Below are positions 18,906 through 28,900 of a stretch of 64,000 bases of DNA, in pieces (within the stretch, counting starts at the first letter, position 1; each line of letters begins with the position of its first letter). The notes beneath the pieces are model-generated. The model had not been told where the DNA came from. It did not search any database and saw only the letters and a program-made list of their open reading frames with translations. The stretch comes from Rhodothermaceae bacterium (lineage in GTDB: Bacteria > Bacteroidota > Rhodothermia > Rhodothermales > Bin80), in the NCBI GenBank assembly GCA_009838195.1, contig VXSC01000047.1, positions 267,848 through 331,847 of the forward strand, given 5' to 3'. A program made the translations under genes and the position numbers.

Positions 18906-20565
18906 CCTCTAAAACGTGTATCGTGGTGTCGGTTGGTAATCCATAAACCCGGGTCTCTAGGCCGCTTGGCCAATGAACATAAAGGCTGTCTGGCACCCCC
19001 TGAAGTCCAAAGAAGGCGGCAGACTCCGAATGGGACAAATAGCTGGAACCCGAACGAATACGCCGCACCTGCATGTGTCCACGACTCCACAGGTGGATCT
19101 GTGCACCGTATGCATTGCGATTACTCCTTGTACCTGTGAGTTCAACCCGGAGCCAAGTTCCTCCCTCAGACTCATTCCGCCATAAATGTGCGGGGCCATT
19201 GTTCTCAATCAGGAGAACATCTAGATCACCATCACGGTCATAGTCCCCTGTAGCCAACCCCCGACCAACAAAGGACGCTGCCAGTGGTCCACTCGGCGCC
19301 ATCTCTGTAAACATGCCTGCTCCATCGTTCAAAAATAATTGTGGGCGCTGCCGAAAGGTGACTCCGTCCACAATCTGAGCAATATGTGTCTGTACATGAC
19401 CATTGGCAATCAGTACGTCCAGATCTGTGTCTAGATCAACATCAAAGAGTACAAGGCCAAAGGTGAGGGTCTTAAGGCTGGGCTGCCCTATCCTTGATGC
19501 GGCTGCACGATCATTGAACATGCCATTGCCGATATGCCGATAGACCCCTACCATCTCATCTGAAAAGTTGCCGACAAAGATAGATGGTTCCCCTGAGTCA
19601 TCCACCACTCCAATATCAACGCCCATGCCGGCTCGCGGCTTCCCATGCTGATCATACGCGACCCCACTTGGAACACCCGTTTCGACGAACGTCCCGTTGC
19701 CTTGGTTTATAAAGAGCATGTCGCGCTCTGTATCATTTGCAACGAACACATCGGGCCATCCGTCCTGATTTGCATCCAGTTCTGCAACCCCCAACGTTTT
19801 GTCCCGACCTGCATTGACTCCCGACAAGAACCCCGCCTGCTCCGTAAGATCTGTAAAGGTGCCATTTCGATTATTCTGGTAGTATCGACTGGCAATCCCT
19901 TCATAAAGCTCAGGCGTACAGTATACCTTGTTGCCACCGAAACTACAGTAAATATCATCTTCGGGCGTCCAGTGAACATACGTTCCAACATAGAGGTCCA
20001 GGAATCCATCACGATTTGCATCAAAGAACATTGCACTTGTACTCCACTCGCTGACCAAGCCGACCTTTGCCGCCTGTCCGATTTCCTCAAAAACGCCGCC
20101 CGTATTACGCAGTAGCAGATCCTCCTCCAGCGTAGTCACAAAGATGTCCTGATCCCCGTCGTTGTCATAATCCCCGATGGTCATTCCCAGACTGTAGGCG
20201 CGAAGCAGGGCTAAACCAGCTGGCTGGGTCACCTCTTCGAATTGTCCGCCCCCAAGATTACGAAACAGTCGCAGAGCCGGGTGTGCTCCAAGTGGGGGCT
20301 CTCCTTCAAATGCCCCGCCTGTCGCCACAAGAATATCCTGCCAGCCATCCTGGTCGTAATCAAAGAATGCCCCGCCTGCGCCGACAATTTCCGGTGCCCA
20401 AGAATTCCCGAACCCACCGTGATTATGCACAACCCCTCCGAGTCCAATCTCCTCGGTCACGTCCGTAAACAGCGTGCTCACTGCGTCTGGATCCTGGGGT
20501 GTCTCACGGGCACATCCCGTAATCAGGGTGATCCCCACGCATACTGCAATCACGCTCCGCATCAA
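18895..20565 (-). CDS. FG-GAP / ASPIC-UnbV (CRTAC1-family) lipoprotein, copy 2
   Basis: 556 residues, lipobox LITGC near the N-terminus, FG-GAP repeats (DYDQDGWQDILV, DYDNDGDQDIFVT, DANRDGFLDLYVG, DVDLDTDLDVLI, DYDRDGDLDVLL) and a C-terminal ASPIC-UnbV domain (NRNAYGAQIHLWSRG ... SGSSYLSHSESAAFFGLQG). The Cys pair DIYC...VYCTPELYEG is kept. Similarity to the genes on both sides runs along the whole length, indicating tandem duplication. The start is directly next to the stop of copy 1 (no intergenic bases), and the end overlaps copy 3, so the three are almost certainly one transcript. Confidence 0.92.
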   Translation of the reverse strand: MMRSVIAVCVGITLITGCARETPQDPDAVSTLFTDVTEEIGLGGVVHNHGGFGNSWAPEIVGAGGAFFDYDQDGWQDILVATGGAFEGEPPLGAHPALRLFRNLGGGQFEEVTQPAGLALLRAYSLGMTIGDYDNDGDQDIFVTTLEEDLLLRNTGGVFEEIGQAAKVGLVSEWSTSAMFFDANRDGFLDLYVGTYVHWTPEDDIYCSFGGNKVYCTPELYEGIASRYYQNNRNGTFTDLTEQAGFLSGVNAGRDKTLGVAELDANQDGWPDVFVANDTERDMLFINQGNGTFVETGVPSGVAYDQHGKPRAGMGVDIGVVDDSGEPSIFVGNFSDEMVGVYRHIGNGMFNDRAAASRIGQPSLKTLTFGLVLFDVDLDTDLDVLIANGHVQTHIAQIVDGVTFRQRPQLFLNDGAGMFTEMAPSGPLAASFVGRGLATGDYDRDGDLDVLLIENNGPAHLWRNESEGGTWLRVELTGTRSNRNAYGAQIHLWSRGHMQVRRIRSGSSYLSHSESAAFFGLQGVPDSLYVHWPSGLETRVYGLPTDTTIHVLEDEL

Positions 20566-22290
20566 TTAATTGACTCTGCCAGGCATTGGACGAGTACTCC
20601 AGCCCTCCTGTCCCTGAATAATATGGGCCTCAATATTCACGGGAAGATCATACAGAGTCTGTATCTGCCCATCAGGCCAACTGACCAGCATACTGTCCAC
20701 AACTTCAATGTCGAGCATCCCAAATGCAGCAACGATTTCATTCTGGGACAGGTAACTGCCTCCTGATCGAATCCGGCGCTCTTGAACCTGACCGCCAGCA
20801 TGCACCCAGATATGTGTCCCAAATGCGTCACGGTTTCCATTGGTACCCGTGACGGTCACCCGGAGCCAATTTCGATGACTCACGTCGCTGCGCCACAAAT
20901 GTGCGGGGCCATTGTTCTCCACAATAAGAAAATCCAGGTCTCCGTCCCGGTCATAATCCCCATAGGCTGCGCCACGGGCAACCATCTCCAACTCAAGCGG
21001 GGGAGTCGTTGAAGCCGGAACTTCCTCAAACAAGCCTCCTCCATCATTCTCGAACAGCTGTGCCCGCTGTTCGTAGGTGATTTTATCCTGTCCAACCAAT
21101 CGGTCAGGGTAGACGTGTCCATTGGCAACAAACAGATCCAGATCTGTATCCAGATCTACATCCACGAGCATGAGCCCAAAGGTGAGCGTGTTGAGGCTAG
21201 GCTGACCGATCTGGGACCTTGCGGCACGATCTGAAAACAGACCATTGCCCAGATACCGATAGACACCAATCATTTCTGTGGAAAAGTTGCCCACAAAAAC
21301 CGAGGGGTGACCAGTCTGGTCCACCACACCGATGTCAATACCCATTCCGGCACGAGCTTCCCCATGCTCACTGAATGCAATGCCGCTCTGGACACCGCGC
21401 TCAGAAAACGTACCATCTCTATTATTTAGAAACAGCAGATCTCCCTCTCCATCATTCGCTACCACAAAATCCGACCAGCCATCCTGATCAAAGTCCCATT
21501 CTGCCATTCCAAGTGCTTTTCCGAGTGAATGATACACACCAGCTTCCCGGGTACGGTCCACGAATGACCCGTCCCCCCGGGCTTCATAATAACGACTGGC
21601 TTGCCCTTCATAGTCCGCGGGAATGCAGTAGAGCTTCTCAACTCCTCCTTCTGGACAAAATTTATCAGTTTCCGGGGTCCAGTCCGCATAATTCCCCACG
21701 TATACATCCAGCCAGCCATCCCGATTCCCATCAATCCACAGGGTAGAACTACTCCACTCATCGTCTGAACTGAGTCCTGCATCGACTCCCCTGCGCTCAA
21801 ATACCCCTCCTTTATTTTCCAGGAGCATATTTTCATTCAGGTTGGTGATCAGAATATCTTGATCGCCATCATTGTCATAATCCGCTGTCGCCACTCCGAG
21901 GGTAAACGCATCAAGCTCTTTCAGTCCCACCTGGTCGGTCACCTCTGTAAATGTGCCGTCCCCCATATTGCGGTACATCCATAGGGGCTTGTACCACGGA
22001 TGTGGGGCCCGATCCCAGTATCCGCCCCCCGCAAGCAGTATATCCAGCCAACCATCTCCATCATAGTCAATAAAGCCTGCTCCCGAGCCCATCTGCTCTG
22101 CATAATACTTTTTGCCATCCTCTCCATTATCATGCCGGAACATCCCGAGACCTGCCTCATCAGTTACGTCGGTGAACTGGATGAATCCCTGTTCGGGTAC
22201 AGGATCCTCCGCCATCTGACAACCAAACATCCCCAACGAGACTACGACGAGGACTCCTATCCTGCAAGCCGCATTAACCCAATACCTCAT
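20566..22290 (-). CDS. FG-GAP / ASPIC-UnbV (CRTAC1-family) lipoprotein, copy 1
   Basis: 574 residues, lipobox MFGC (about Cys24). The calcium-loop propeller repeats include DYDGDGWLDILLA, DYDNDGDQDILIT, DGNRDGWLDVYVG, DFDQDGWSDFVV and DYDRDGDLDFLI; the C-terminal ASPIC-UnbV domain contains NRDAFGTHIWVHAGG and SGGSYLSQNEIVAAFGM. The Cys pair (FC...LYC) is conserved. This is the promoter-proximal gene of the triple array. A strong hairpin with a T-rich tail sits 13 bp before its ATG and probably ends PorV transcription, so this array may have separate control or depend on read-through. Confidence 0.92.
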   Translation of the reverse strand: MRYWVNAACRIGVLVVVSLGMFGCQMAEDPVPEQGFIQFTDVTDEAGLGMFRHDNGEDGKKYYAEQMGSGAGFIDYDGDGWLDILLAGGGYWDRAPHPWYKPLWMYRNMGDGTFTEVTDQVGLKELDAFTLGVATADYDNDGDQDILITNLNENMLLENKGGVFERRGVDAGLSSDDEWSSSTLWIDGNRDGWLDVYVGNYADWTPETDKFCPEGGVEKLYCIPADYEGQASRYYEARGDGSFVDRTREAGVYHSLGKALGMAEWDFDQDGWSDFVVANDGEGDLLFLNNRDGTFSERGVQSGIAFSEHGEARAGMGIDIGVVDQTGHPSVFVGNFSTEMIGVYRYLGNGLFSDRAARSQIGQPSLNTLTFGLMLVDVDLDTDLDLFVANGHVYPDRLVGQDKITYEQRAQLFENDGGGLFEEVPASTTPPLELEMVARGAAYGDYDRDGDLDFLIVENNGPAHLWRSDVSHRNWLRVTVTGTNGNRDAFGTHIWVHAGGQVQERRIRSGGSYLSQNEIVAAFGMLDIEVVDSMLVSWPDGQIQTLYDLPVNIEAHIIQGQEGWSTRPMPGRVN

Positions 22291-22336
22291 CGTAATAAAG
22301 AAAGCGGAGAACCGGGATCTAATCCCAATTCTCCGC
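22291..22336 (-). terminator. Rho-independent-type terminator after the PorV-like gene
   Basis: An inverted repeat at 22304-22336 has an outer 8-bp stem (GCGGAGAA / TTCTCCGC), a two-base mismatch, an inner 5-bp stem and a three-base loop. On the minus strand it is followed at once by TTTCTTTATT. That is a good intrinsic terminator for the PorV-like gene, but it ends only 13 bp before the first ASPIC-UnbV start codon, so it might also act as an attenuator. Confidence 0.7.
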
Positions 22337-22381
22337 CTGCAACCTGAATATTTTTTACCCAGGATTCGTCACGTCGAAGCT

Positions 22382-23449
22382 TTATAGACCAATCTGAAGT
22401 CCAATCCGACTGACTGCGCCAAATAGCCCGAAATCGGTATAGGCGTAGTCCGCTCCAACGTCGAATCCCCCGAATGAATATCGAAGTCCTGCGCCGGCAC
22501 TGAATCCTTGCTCTTCGTTGAGACCCAACTGCTCGAACCCTCCACGTAAGGATACGATATTCATGAAGGTGTACTCCAGACCAAAGCGAACATGCTCGGT
22601 AAAGTCACGTGGACGCTGCGCATCCACATGCAGTTGAATGCTGTGCATATCCGGGTCAATCGCGGTAAGATCCACCAAGTTCATAGACATCCCAATCTGG
22701 AAGGTCAAGGGTAACTCGAACCGTTCACGCACGTAGCTCTGTTCTTGCGCGAAATTGCGGGCACTCATACCGATCACCAGGCTCTCAAACCCGGTCGCGT
22801 ACACGATACCAAAGTCGTACGCAACCGTCCGGACATTGTAATCTTCCGTCGTTTCAATGGCTCCCGAATCAAAATCCTGCGAGGTTGCAAACCCGGAACC
22901 AATATCCTGGAAGACTAGCTTGATATTCGCACCGGCCGAGAAGCGGTCACCGAAGGACCGGGCATACCCGAGCCCGACTGCCATCGCCGTGGGGCTGTAG
23001 GTGCCGTTTTCAATAAATCCATCGTCGTTATTCGCGCGAATCGTGTGGTGAAAATCACCATAGTCAACGGACACGACCGAGACACCCACGACACCATAAT
23101 TGGCAGATGAACTTGGACGGAAAGCAGCACTGAACTGCGTGTATCCAATATCTGCAATAAACGACATATTTGTCGCTGCTGCGGACATCCGCCCGGACAT
23201 GAAGCCCATACTTGCAGGATTATAGAACATGGACACCGAGGAACCCGTCAGTTCCGCCGTCATGGCAGAGCCGATGGCAGAGGCGCGTGCATCCACGGAT
23301 GTGCTGAGAAACTTCATGCCAGTCTGGGCACGCTTATCTGTTTCCACCTCCGTATCCGGTGTCAGGCCTGCTTGGCCATAAGACATTGACACACCACCGA
23401 ACACAAGTGCAAGGATGGTCAATGTTGAAAAGAGAGTATACTTTTTCAT
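22382..23449 (-). CDS. PorV/PorQ-family outer-membrane protein
   Basis: 355 residues from the ATG at 23449, where a proper signal peptide starts (MKKYTLFSTLTILALVFGG ... SYGQ); an ATG at 23518 would add 23 charged residues and is rejected. The mature N-terminus has the family signature TGMKFLSTSVDARASAIGSAMTA and FYNPASMGFM, followed by alternating beta-strands of a 14-strand, FadL-like barrel. PorV proteins are shuttle/attachment components of the type IX secretion system, while relatives (UPF0164) are outer-membrane proteins of less clear function. It directly follows a T9SS-tailed protein and a TonB receptor, which fits a surface-delivery role. A clear terminator lies 46 bp downstream. Confidence 0.85.
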   Translation of the reverse strand: MKKYTLFSTLTILALVFGGVSMSYGQAGLTPDTEVETDKRAQTGMKFLSTSVDARASAIGSAMTAELTGSSVSMFYNPASMGFMSGRMSAAATNMSFIADIGYTQFSAAFRPSSSANYGVVGVSVVSVDYGDFHHTIRANNDDGFIENGTYSPTAMAVGLGYARSFGDRFSAGANIKLVFQDIGSGFATSQDFDSGAIETTEDYNVRTVAYDFGIVYATGFESLVIGMSARNFAQEQSYVRERFELPLTFQIGMSMNLVDLTAIDPDMHSIQLHVDAQRPRDFTEHVRFGLEYTFMNIVSLRGGFEQLGLNEEQGFSAGAGLRYSFGGFDVGADYAYTDFGLFGAVSRIGLQIGL

Positions 23450-23518
23450 TTCATTGTGTTTTCTTTGGGTGATGGGTTGCGCCGCACTTTTACTGGCAAA
23501 GCGCGGCGCAAACCGCAT

Positions 23519-25861
23519 CTACCGGATTACCGTGAATTTCTGAATTGCCTCATCTCCTGTGTCATTGTCTGAAATGACAGCGATATAAATGCCACTGACC
23601 AGTAGCTGGCGTGACGTAGTCGTCAGGTTCCAGAGTTCGTCGCCACTTCCATCGTTGTGCTCGATCGTGTGGACCAGTTCGCCGATTTCGGTATAAATCT
23701 TGATCGTGCAATTCCCGGGAATGTTGAAGAACGCCACCCGATCTTCCTGATCAAACCGAATAGTTGGATCTGAGCCAAGGTTTACCGGATTTGGCACAAT
23801 ACGCGCATCTGCCACCGTCCCTGTTGATCCATAAGGAGGACGCTTGAGGTTCACCGGCAGGTACGTCTGTGTGAGATAGCGGGAACTGCGAAGCGGAGCG
23901 CCGGTCGGAGTTCCGTTGATACCATCGGGATCAACGGACTGTGCTTCACCCACCGCCTGTAGGTAGTAGTAATAATCCGTCCCTCGGTTCAGGTCGGTGT
24001 CTTCGTACGACGTTGCCCCTGGACCAAGATCCGCAATGAGATCATAGCCGCAACGCTCCTGCGATGCCGCTGCTGCAGAAGGATCACTCGCATTTGAGCC
24101 ATCGATGAACTGCCTAGTATCAAGATTGAAGCAGTTCTGGTAAATGTAGTCCTCAAACCGAGAGGTTCGGTACAGTTTCCATGCCGTACGCCCGGGACCA
24201 CCGGCCGGACTGGTCCAGGCAATTTCAACCTTGTCTGGCCGACCAACGACTGTAAAGCTCGTAGGAGAATGAGGAGCTTCCGGAACCGGATAGGTCGTCA
24301 TATTATTGCTGGCCGCATAGAGGTTGATCGCTCGCTGCTGTACAGCCAGTAATGAATCTCTCGCGGTGACTACCCATTGATTCTTGGTCATTTCCTCCAA
24401 GCCATGGCCAAACGTGTCAAACATGCCATCACCGTCTACGTCCATTTGGTTGATGCTAAAGTCAAAACTGCCTGTCTGAATCATTCCATCCCCATTCGCA
24501 TCGTAACGGATCAGCTGTGTGTCTCGATCCTGACCGCCAAGTTTGAAGGCTCTCCCAATCCGTACTGCTGCATCAATGGATAACCCGCCAACCCCTTCAA
24601 CCACAACAATTCGGACACTCTCTCCCGGGGCAAAATCATAGGGGCCGTAAGCCGTAGTGAACGCGTGTCCACCCTGTTTCCCCGTAGAGGAATCATTCTC
24701 AGGCTCCCAAAATATTCCATCCGGCTCGATCCGATCCGCATAATGAGGGAACATATGGGCGGATCCACCCTCGATCCGGTCGGGATTTTCCCGTGTCCGG
24801 ATGCCCCACTCATAATAATCTTCGTGCGAGCTTCCGTCCGATGTCAGCGCCTCATCCTGGTCCATGAATCCCATGGTGGATGGCTGACAGGTATTAATCG
24901 TAGCCATCGTACAGCGGATGTACGTGGGGTCGGTCGGAGAATTATCAGCATGAATCGTCGCACGACCTATATAGGTGGCTCCTGACAAACGCCCGATCGA
25001 GTCTCCCTGAGGCGAACTACTGCCGAAATTTTGGAAAAACAGCGATGCCCCAAAACGATCATAGTCTTGAGTCTCGGGGTCAATTCCAATCCAGAGATAC
25101 TGGGATGTAAACGAGATGGGATAATCTGCATGCCCGTCCCCTACAACATCAATCATGCTGAACTTACCCCAGACCTGTCCACCACTGACCGCCCAGGCCC
25201 CCTGGAGATTCCCTCTGAGCCGATGGATACGGAAGAAGTAAGTTTCACTCAGGTTCTGATCCGGCAACTCAATATCCTCATCTTCGTCGGTATTACCGGT
25301 ATTGGTGTAGGTGTACTCTATGACATTCGAATCATCGTGCACCTGATTTACATAGGCGTATGCCTTTCGATCTACCGTAACACCGATGTAGGTGTTGTGG
25401 ATATTATGAATCATCCGGTCAGCTGGAAGGGAGGGGTCAATCTCGTCGATGACTGCCACGTTGTCAAAGGATAGTGCTCCATCTACTTCCACAACCGTAT
25501 CCTCCGTCCTGCTGATCAATCGATTCTGTATCGGGTACGTCACGTCTGCACCAGAGGTACGCGGGCCAATTCGAGCCACAAAGTACGGAAAGCTTTGTCC
25601 GTCTTGAGAAGTCCAGTTCTTTGTTCCAAGCCAGAGCGCTCGAGCACGGTAGTGACTGCTGTTTCGCAGAATAGCAGGCCACTCCATGCCATCTGGAGCA
25701 GAAGAGTTGACCTCATCCTGTGCCCCTGACTCGACGTACGTACTGTGAAATGTGCCGATGTCCAGCCATTGAGCGGTGAACTGCGACATGGCAACGGCTG
25801 GCGTAAGCATCAGCAAAAACATGCCGATGGTTAGCGCCTTGAAATGGTATCTAATTTTCAT
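23519..25861 (-). CDS. Large secreted protein with FN3-like and T9SS-type C-terminal domains
   Basis: 780 residues with a signal peptide (about 1-27, ending VAMSQ). The N-terminal 450 residues are beta-rich without a family I recognise. Around 455-490 are EF-hand/dockerin-like calcium loops (DANGDGMIQ, DVDGDGMFD). A fibronectin type III-like module starts near 530 (PHSPTSFTVVGRPDKVEIAWTSP). The last 85 residues (ARIVPNPVNLGSDPTIRF ... CTIKIYTEIGELVHTIEH ... LVSGIYIAVI) resemble a T9SS sorting domain. It sits between a TonB receptor and a PorV-like protein, so these three may be a surface complex or a receptor with its lipid/protein-binding partner. No function is assigned. Confidence 0.85.
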   Translation of the reverse strand: MKIRYHFKALTIGMFLLMLTPAVAMSQFTAQWLDIGTFHSTYVESGAQDEVNSSAPDGMEWPAILRNSSHYRARALWLGTKNWTSQDGQSFPYFVARIGPRTSGADVTYPIQNRLISRTEDTVVEVDGALSFDNVAVIDEIDPSLPADRMIHNIHNTYIGVTVDRKAYAYVNQVHDDSNVIEYTYTNTGNTDEDEDIELPDQNLSETYFFRIHRLRGNLQGAWAVSGGQVWGKFSMIDVVGDGHADYPISFTSQYLWIGIDPETQDYDRFGASLFFQNFGSSSPQGDSIGRLSGATYIGRATIHADNSPTDPTYIRCTMATINTCQPSTMGFMDQDEALTSDGSSHEDYYEWGIRTRENPDRIEGGSAHMFPHYADRIEPDGIFWEPENDSSTGKQGGHAFTTAYGPYDFAPGESVRIVVVEGVGGLSIDAAVRIGRAFKLGGQDRDTQLIRYDANGDGMIQTGSFDFSINQMDVDGDGMFDTFGHGLEEMTKNQWVVTARDSLLAVQQRAINLYAASNNMTTYPVPEAPHSPTSFTVVGRPDKVEIAWTSPAGGPGRTAWKLYRTSRFEDYIYQNCFNLDTRQFIDGSNASDPSAAAASQERCGYDLIADLGPGATSYEDTDLNRGTDYYYYLQAVGEAQSVDPDGINGTPTGAPLRSSRYLTQTYLPVNLKRPPYGSTGTVADARIVPNPVNLGSDPTIRFDQEDRVAFFNIPGNCTIKIYTEIGELVHTIEHNDGSGDELWNLTTTSRQLLVSGIYIAVISDNDTGDEAIQKFTVIR

Positions 25862-25895
25862 GAGCTTGCTAAGTAAAGTTTTTGTGTCAGTCAGC

Positions 25896-25925
25896 AGGCT
25901 GCCACCCCGAGAGAGGTGGCAGCCT
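25896..25925 (-). promoter_or_regulatory. Strong intercistronic stem-loop between TonB receptor and T9SS protein
   Basis: A perfect 11-bp stem (AGGCTGCCACC / GGTGGCAGCCT) with an 8-base loop lies 9 bp after the TonB receptor stop and 35 bp before the next start. On the minus strand no uridine run follows directly (GCTGACTGACAC), so a processing or mRNA-stability element that sets receptor versus partner dosage is more likely than complete termination. The structure is seen; the role is inferred. Confidence 0.55.
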
Positions 25926-25934
25926 TACTGCAAG

Positions 25935-28900
25935 CTATAAGGTTACGCGAATCCCCAACGTGATCCGCCGATTATTTAGGAACGTATTAAACCGGAGGTT
26001 CGGCATATCAATGTATGCTTTATCCTCAAGGACCTTGTTGACCTGGTCACTTGGTACCGCTTCAAAACTGGATCCATTCCAGCGGGAATAGGTCCCTGTA
26101 TCCGCTGCCCAATACCACGCAGTGGTATTTGGGTCAGTGACATTATCCAGCGATCTGAATGCTTCAATCGGCTGATACGCGACATCAGGATGACGAAATA
26201 CTCCAGGACGATCATTACCCGGGACCCAGATGTACGGGAGCCCCTGTTTTTCTGCATGCGGCAACGTCTCATCCACCGCATTCAACTGATCAAAGATATC
26301 TTCCGGCAGGTGCAGTGACCACATATAGCGGTCAAAGTCCCGACCATCTGGATGGAAGCCAGTCGCATTGTAGAGATGACGACGGTTGAATAAGTTCGAA
26401 ACATCCAGGAAGACCTGCGCACCGCCATAGCGCGTATTGATATGCTTCGTGAAACGAAGGTCAAAATTCAAATAGCTACGCCAGCGCACGTTCTGCTGGA
26501 GTTCCGGCGGGGTTCCACCACCACCAGCCCAAGTCCACTGACTGCCTGCACGCCACTCACCTAGTAGGCTGACCCTCCAATCCCCCAGTAATGCACCATT
26601 AAACACCGATGGTACGAAACTGCTTGGCGTCAAAAAGAGCAGGTTTGCGCGAGCAAACGGCTCAGCAAGTGGTGCCGAAAGACGATAATCGGTGGACGTC
26701 CTCAGATAGTTACGCTGCTGGAACGTGTTCTCGTTGAAGGTGCTGTATCCAAAATTCCCACTCTTCGTCTGTAGGAAGGTATAGTTAACAAACCCGCGGA
26801 TCCATTCACCACGCAGTTTGGTGAGCGTGACTTCCGCGCCACGTACATCCTCGTAGTTCCACGGCTGCTTGACCGTGTAATTCACAACACCACCGAGACC
26901 GTTGTAGCGGACATTCCGTGGCTGATTCCGGATGTCTCTGTAAAACCCACTGATCCGAAGCAAATACTGGTCAAACAGGTTCTGGTCGAACCCCAACTCG
27001 TACGCCACCGTCTGAGGCATCGGGTGATCCGGGTTCCCCAGAACATCAATCCCACCGTTGCGAGATTGCTGAACTCCAAATACATCAAACGGATTCAGCA
27101 TCTGGCGGAAATGACCATAGTTAAAATAGAGCTTGCTTTCCGAAGTGATCGGGAAAGAAATCCCGAGCCGGGGACTGATAAAGATCTGTGCATCTGGGTC
27201 CTCCTTCGGCAGAAGCTCATCCAACTCATCCGCCCGTTGCCGGAACGCCTGATCATAGGGGTTCTCTGCTACCCACCAAGCCGTATTTGCATCAAAGAAG
27301 TCAACGCGAACCCCCAAGTTGGCAATCATCCCTTGGAATTCGAGCTTACCCTGCGCATAGGCTGCGCCTTGGATCGGCTCACGTGAGAACGGGAAATCCT
27401 GTTCGGGCTCTGGTCCGATCAGGGCCAGATTGACCCTTTGATAGTTCAGGTCGTAGTCGCTGATAATCAGTTCCGCGCCTGTCTTGATCTGAAGCACGCG
27501 TGTCACCTGACTGGTGAGATCAAATCGTCCGGTAAAGACGCTCACATCGGAGGTATCCCGGGTTTTGACCCAGTGCCCACCGGTGGTCTCCGCGCCACCC
27601 AAAAGGTTTCCACCTTGACCCAAAAATCCAAACGGCTCATCACCGACACAGTAGGGGAGGATGGTCCCATCCCCGTTGAGGTCACTACCCCCACCAAAGC
27701 AGGTGACCTGATCCCTGTTTGCTTCCCCTGCCGGAGTCAATCGGCCGAAGTTATTCGTGTACGGAACTGGGAAAAATTGGCTGTTCTCGATATACGAGCC
27801 GTCACGAAGATTCGGAAAATGACTGCGATACTTTGAAGAAATATTCTGAATATTCACTTCATAAAAGGTGCTTGCGCTCAAGGTATGCGTGAAGGTTGCT
27901 CCGAGCATCGTGTGGTCTACATTGGCAAGCGGGAATGCACCGTCAGACAAAATGACACGTCCTCGACGGTTGATGCCATCCACGATCTCTGCTCCTGCCC
28001 CCCACCATGGGTACGCTGGCATTTCGCCACCATACATTTGGAGGTCTGCACTCCCCTGCCAGCGGTTGACTCCCCGCTCAATACCTTTCATCCCCTGCAC
28101 ACTCAATTTCATCCCGGGCCTGACATTCGAGATTAGCTTACCCTGGAATGTCTGGTTTGTAAATGCATCCCGGGTCTGCGGGTAGATATAGGCGGTCTGA
28201 GTTCCCCGATACGAGGCAGAGAAACGTAAGTCACCCAGTCTATTGCTGAAGCCTGGAACCAGTGGCCCCGCAACCGTCACATCCACCTCATAGTCAGGCT
28301 TGGTGATTTCGTTATCTTTGCGGTGCGTATGCTTGAAGTAGTTCTGCATATCCTGGGCTGTGACATCAAACCCTTCATCATTCACGAGCCGCTCAGCAAG
28401 CGCATTCCAGCCCTCAAAAGCATTGTACTGGTTCTGGGTATAGGAATCCCAAGCGCCGTTAGCTGTGCCCTCAAAAGCAACTGCCGGGTCTAGGAATGGA
28501 CGGATAAACCAACTGTCACAATCTCCTTGCGTGGTTGGGTACGTACAGTTATCCAGATTCATCCCCCCCAATCCCTCAAGCGACTTGGCCTGAGCTGGTT
28601 GAAAGCGGTAAAGTGCATCAACGGTATAGCGAGTTCGGGAAGGCTCTTTGGTTGTGACATTCACGATACCACTGCGAACATTCCCGTATTCCGCGTTGAA
28701 TCCACCGGTCTGCACCTGTACCTCCTCCAATGAGGTATAGCTGATGTTTGTAAATGGCTGATGAGCGCGTCCTGTCCGCAGGTTCATTCCATCTACTACG
28801 AAGGCAACTTCATTCAATCCTCCACCCCGTACGCGAAGGCCCGGCTCAATCCCCGCCTGCAGGTCAAGCACCTCACTGACACCGGCGACAGGGAGATCTT

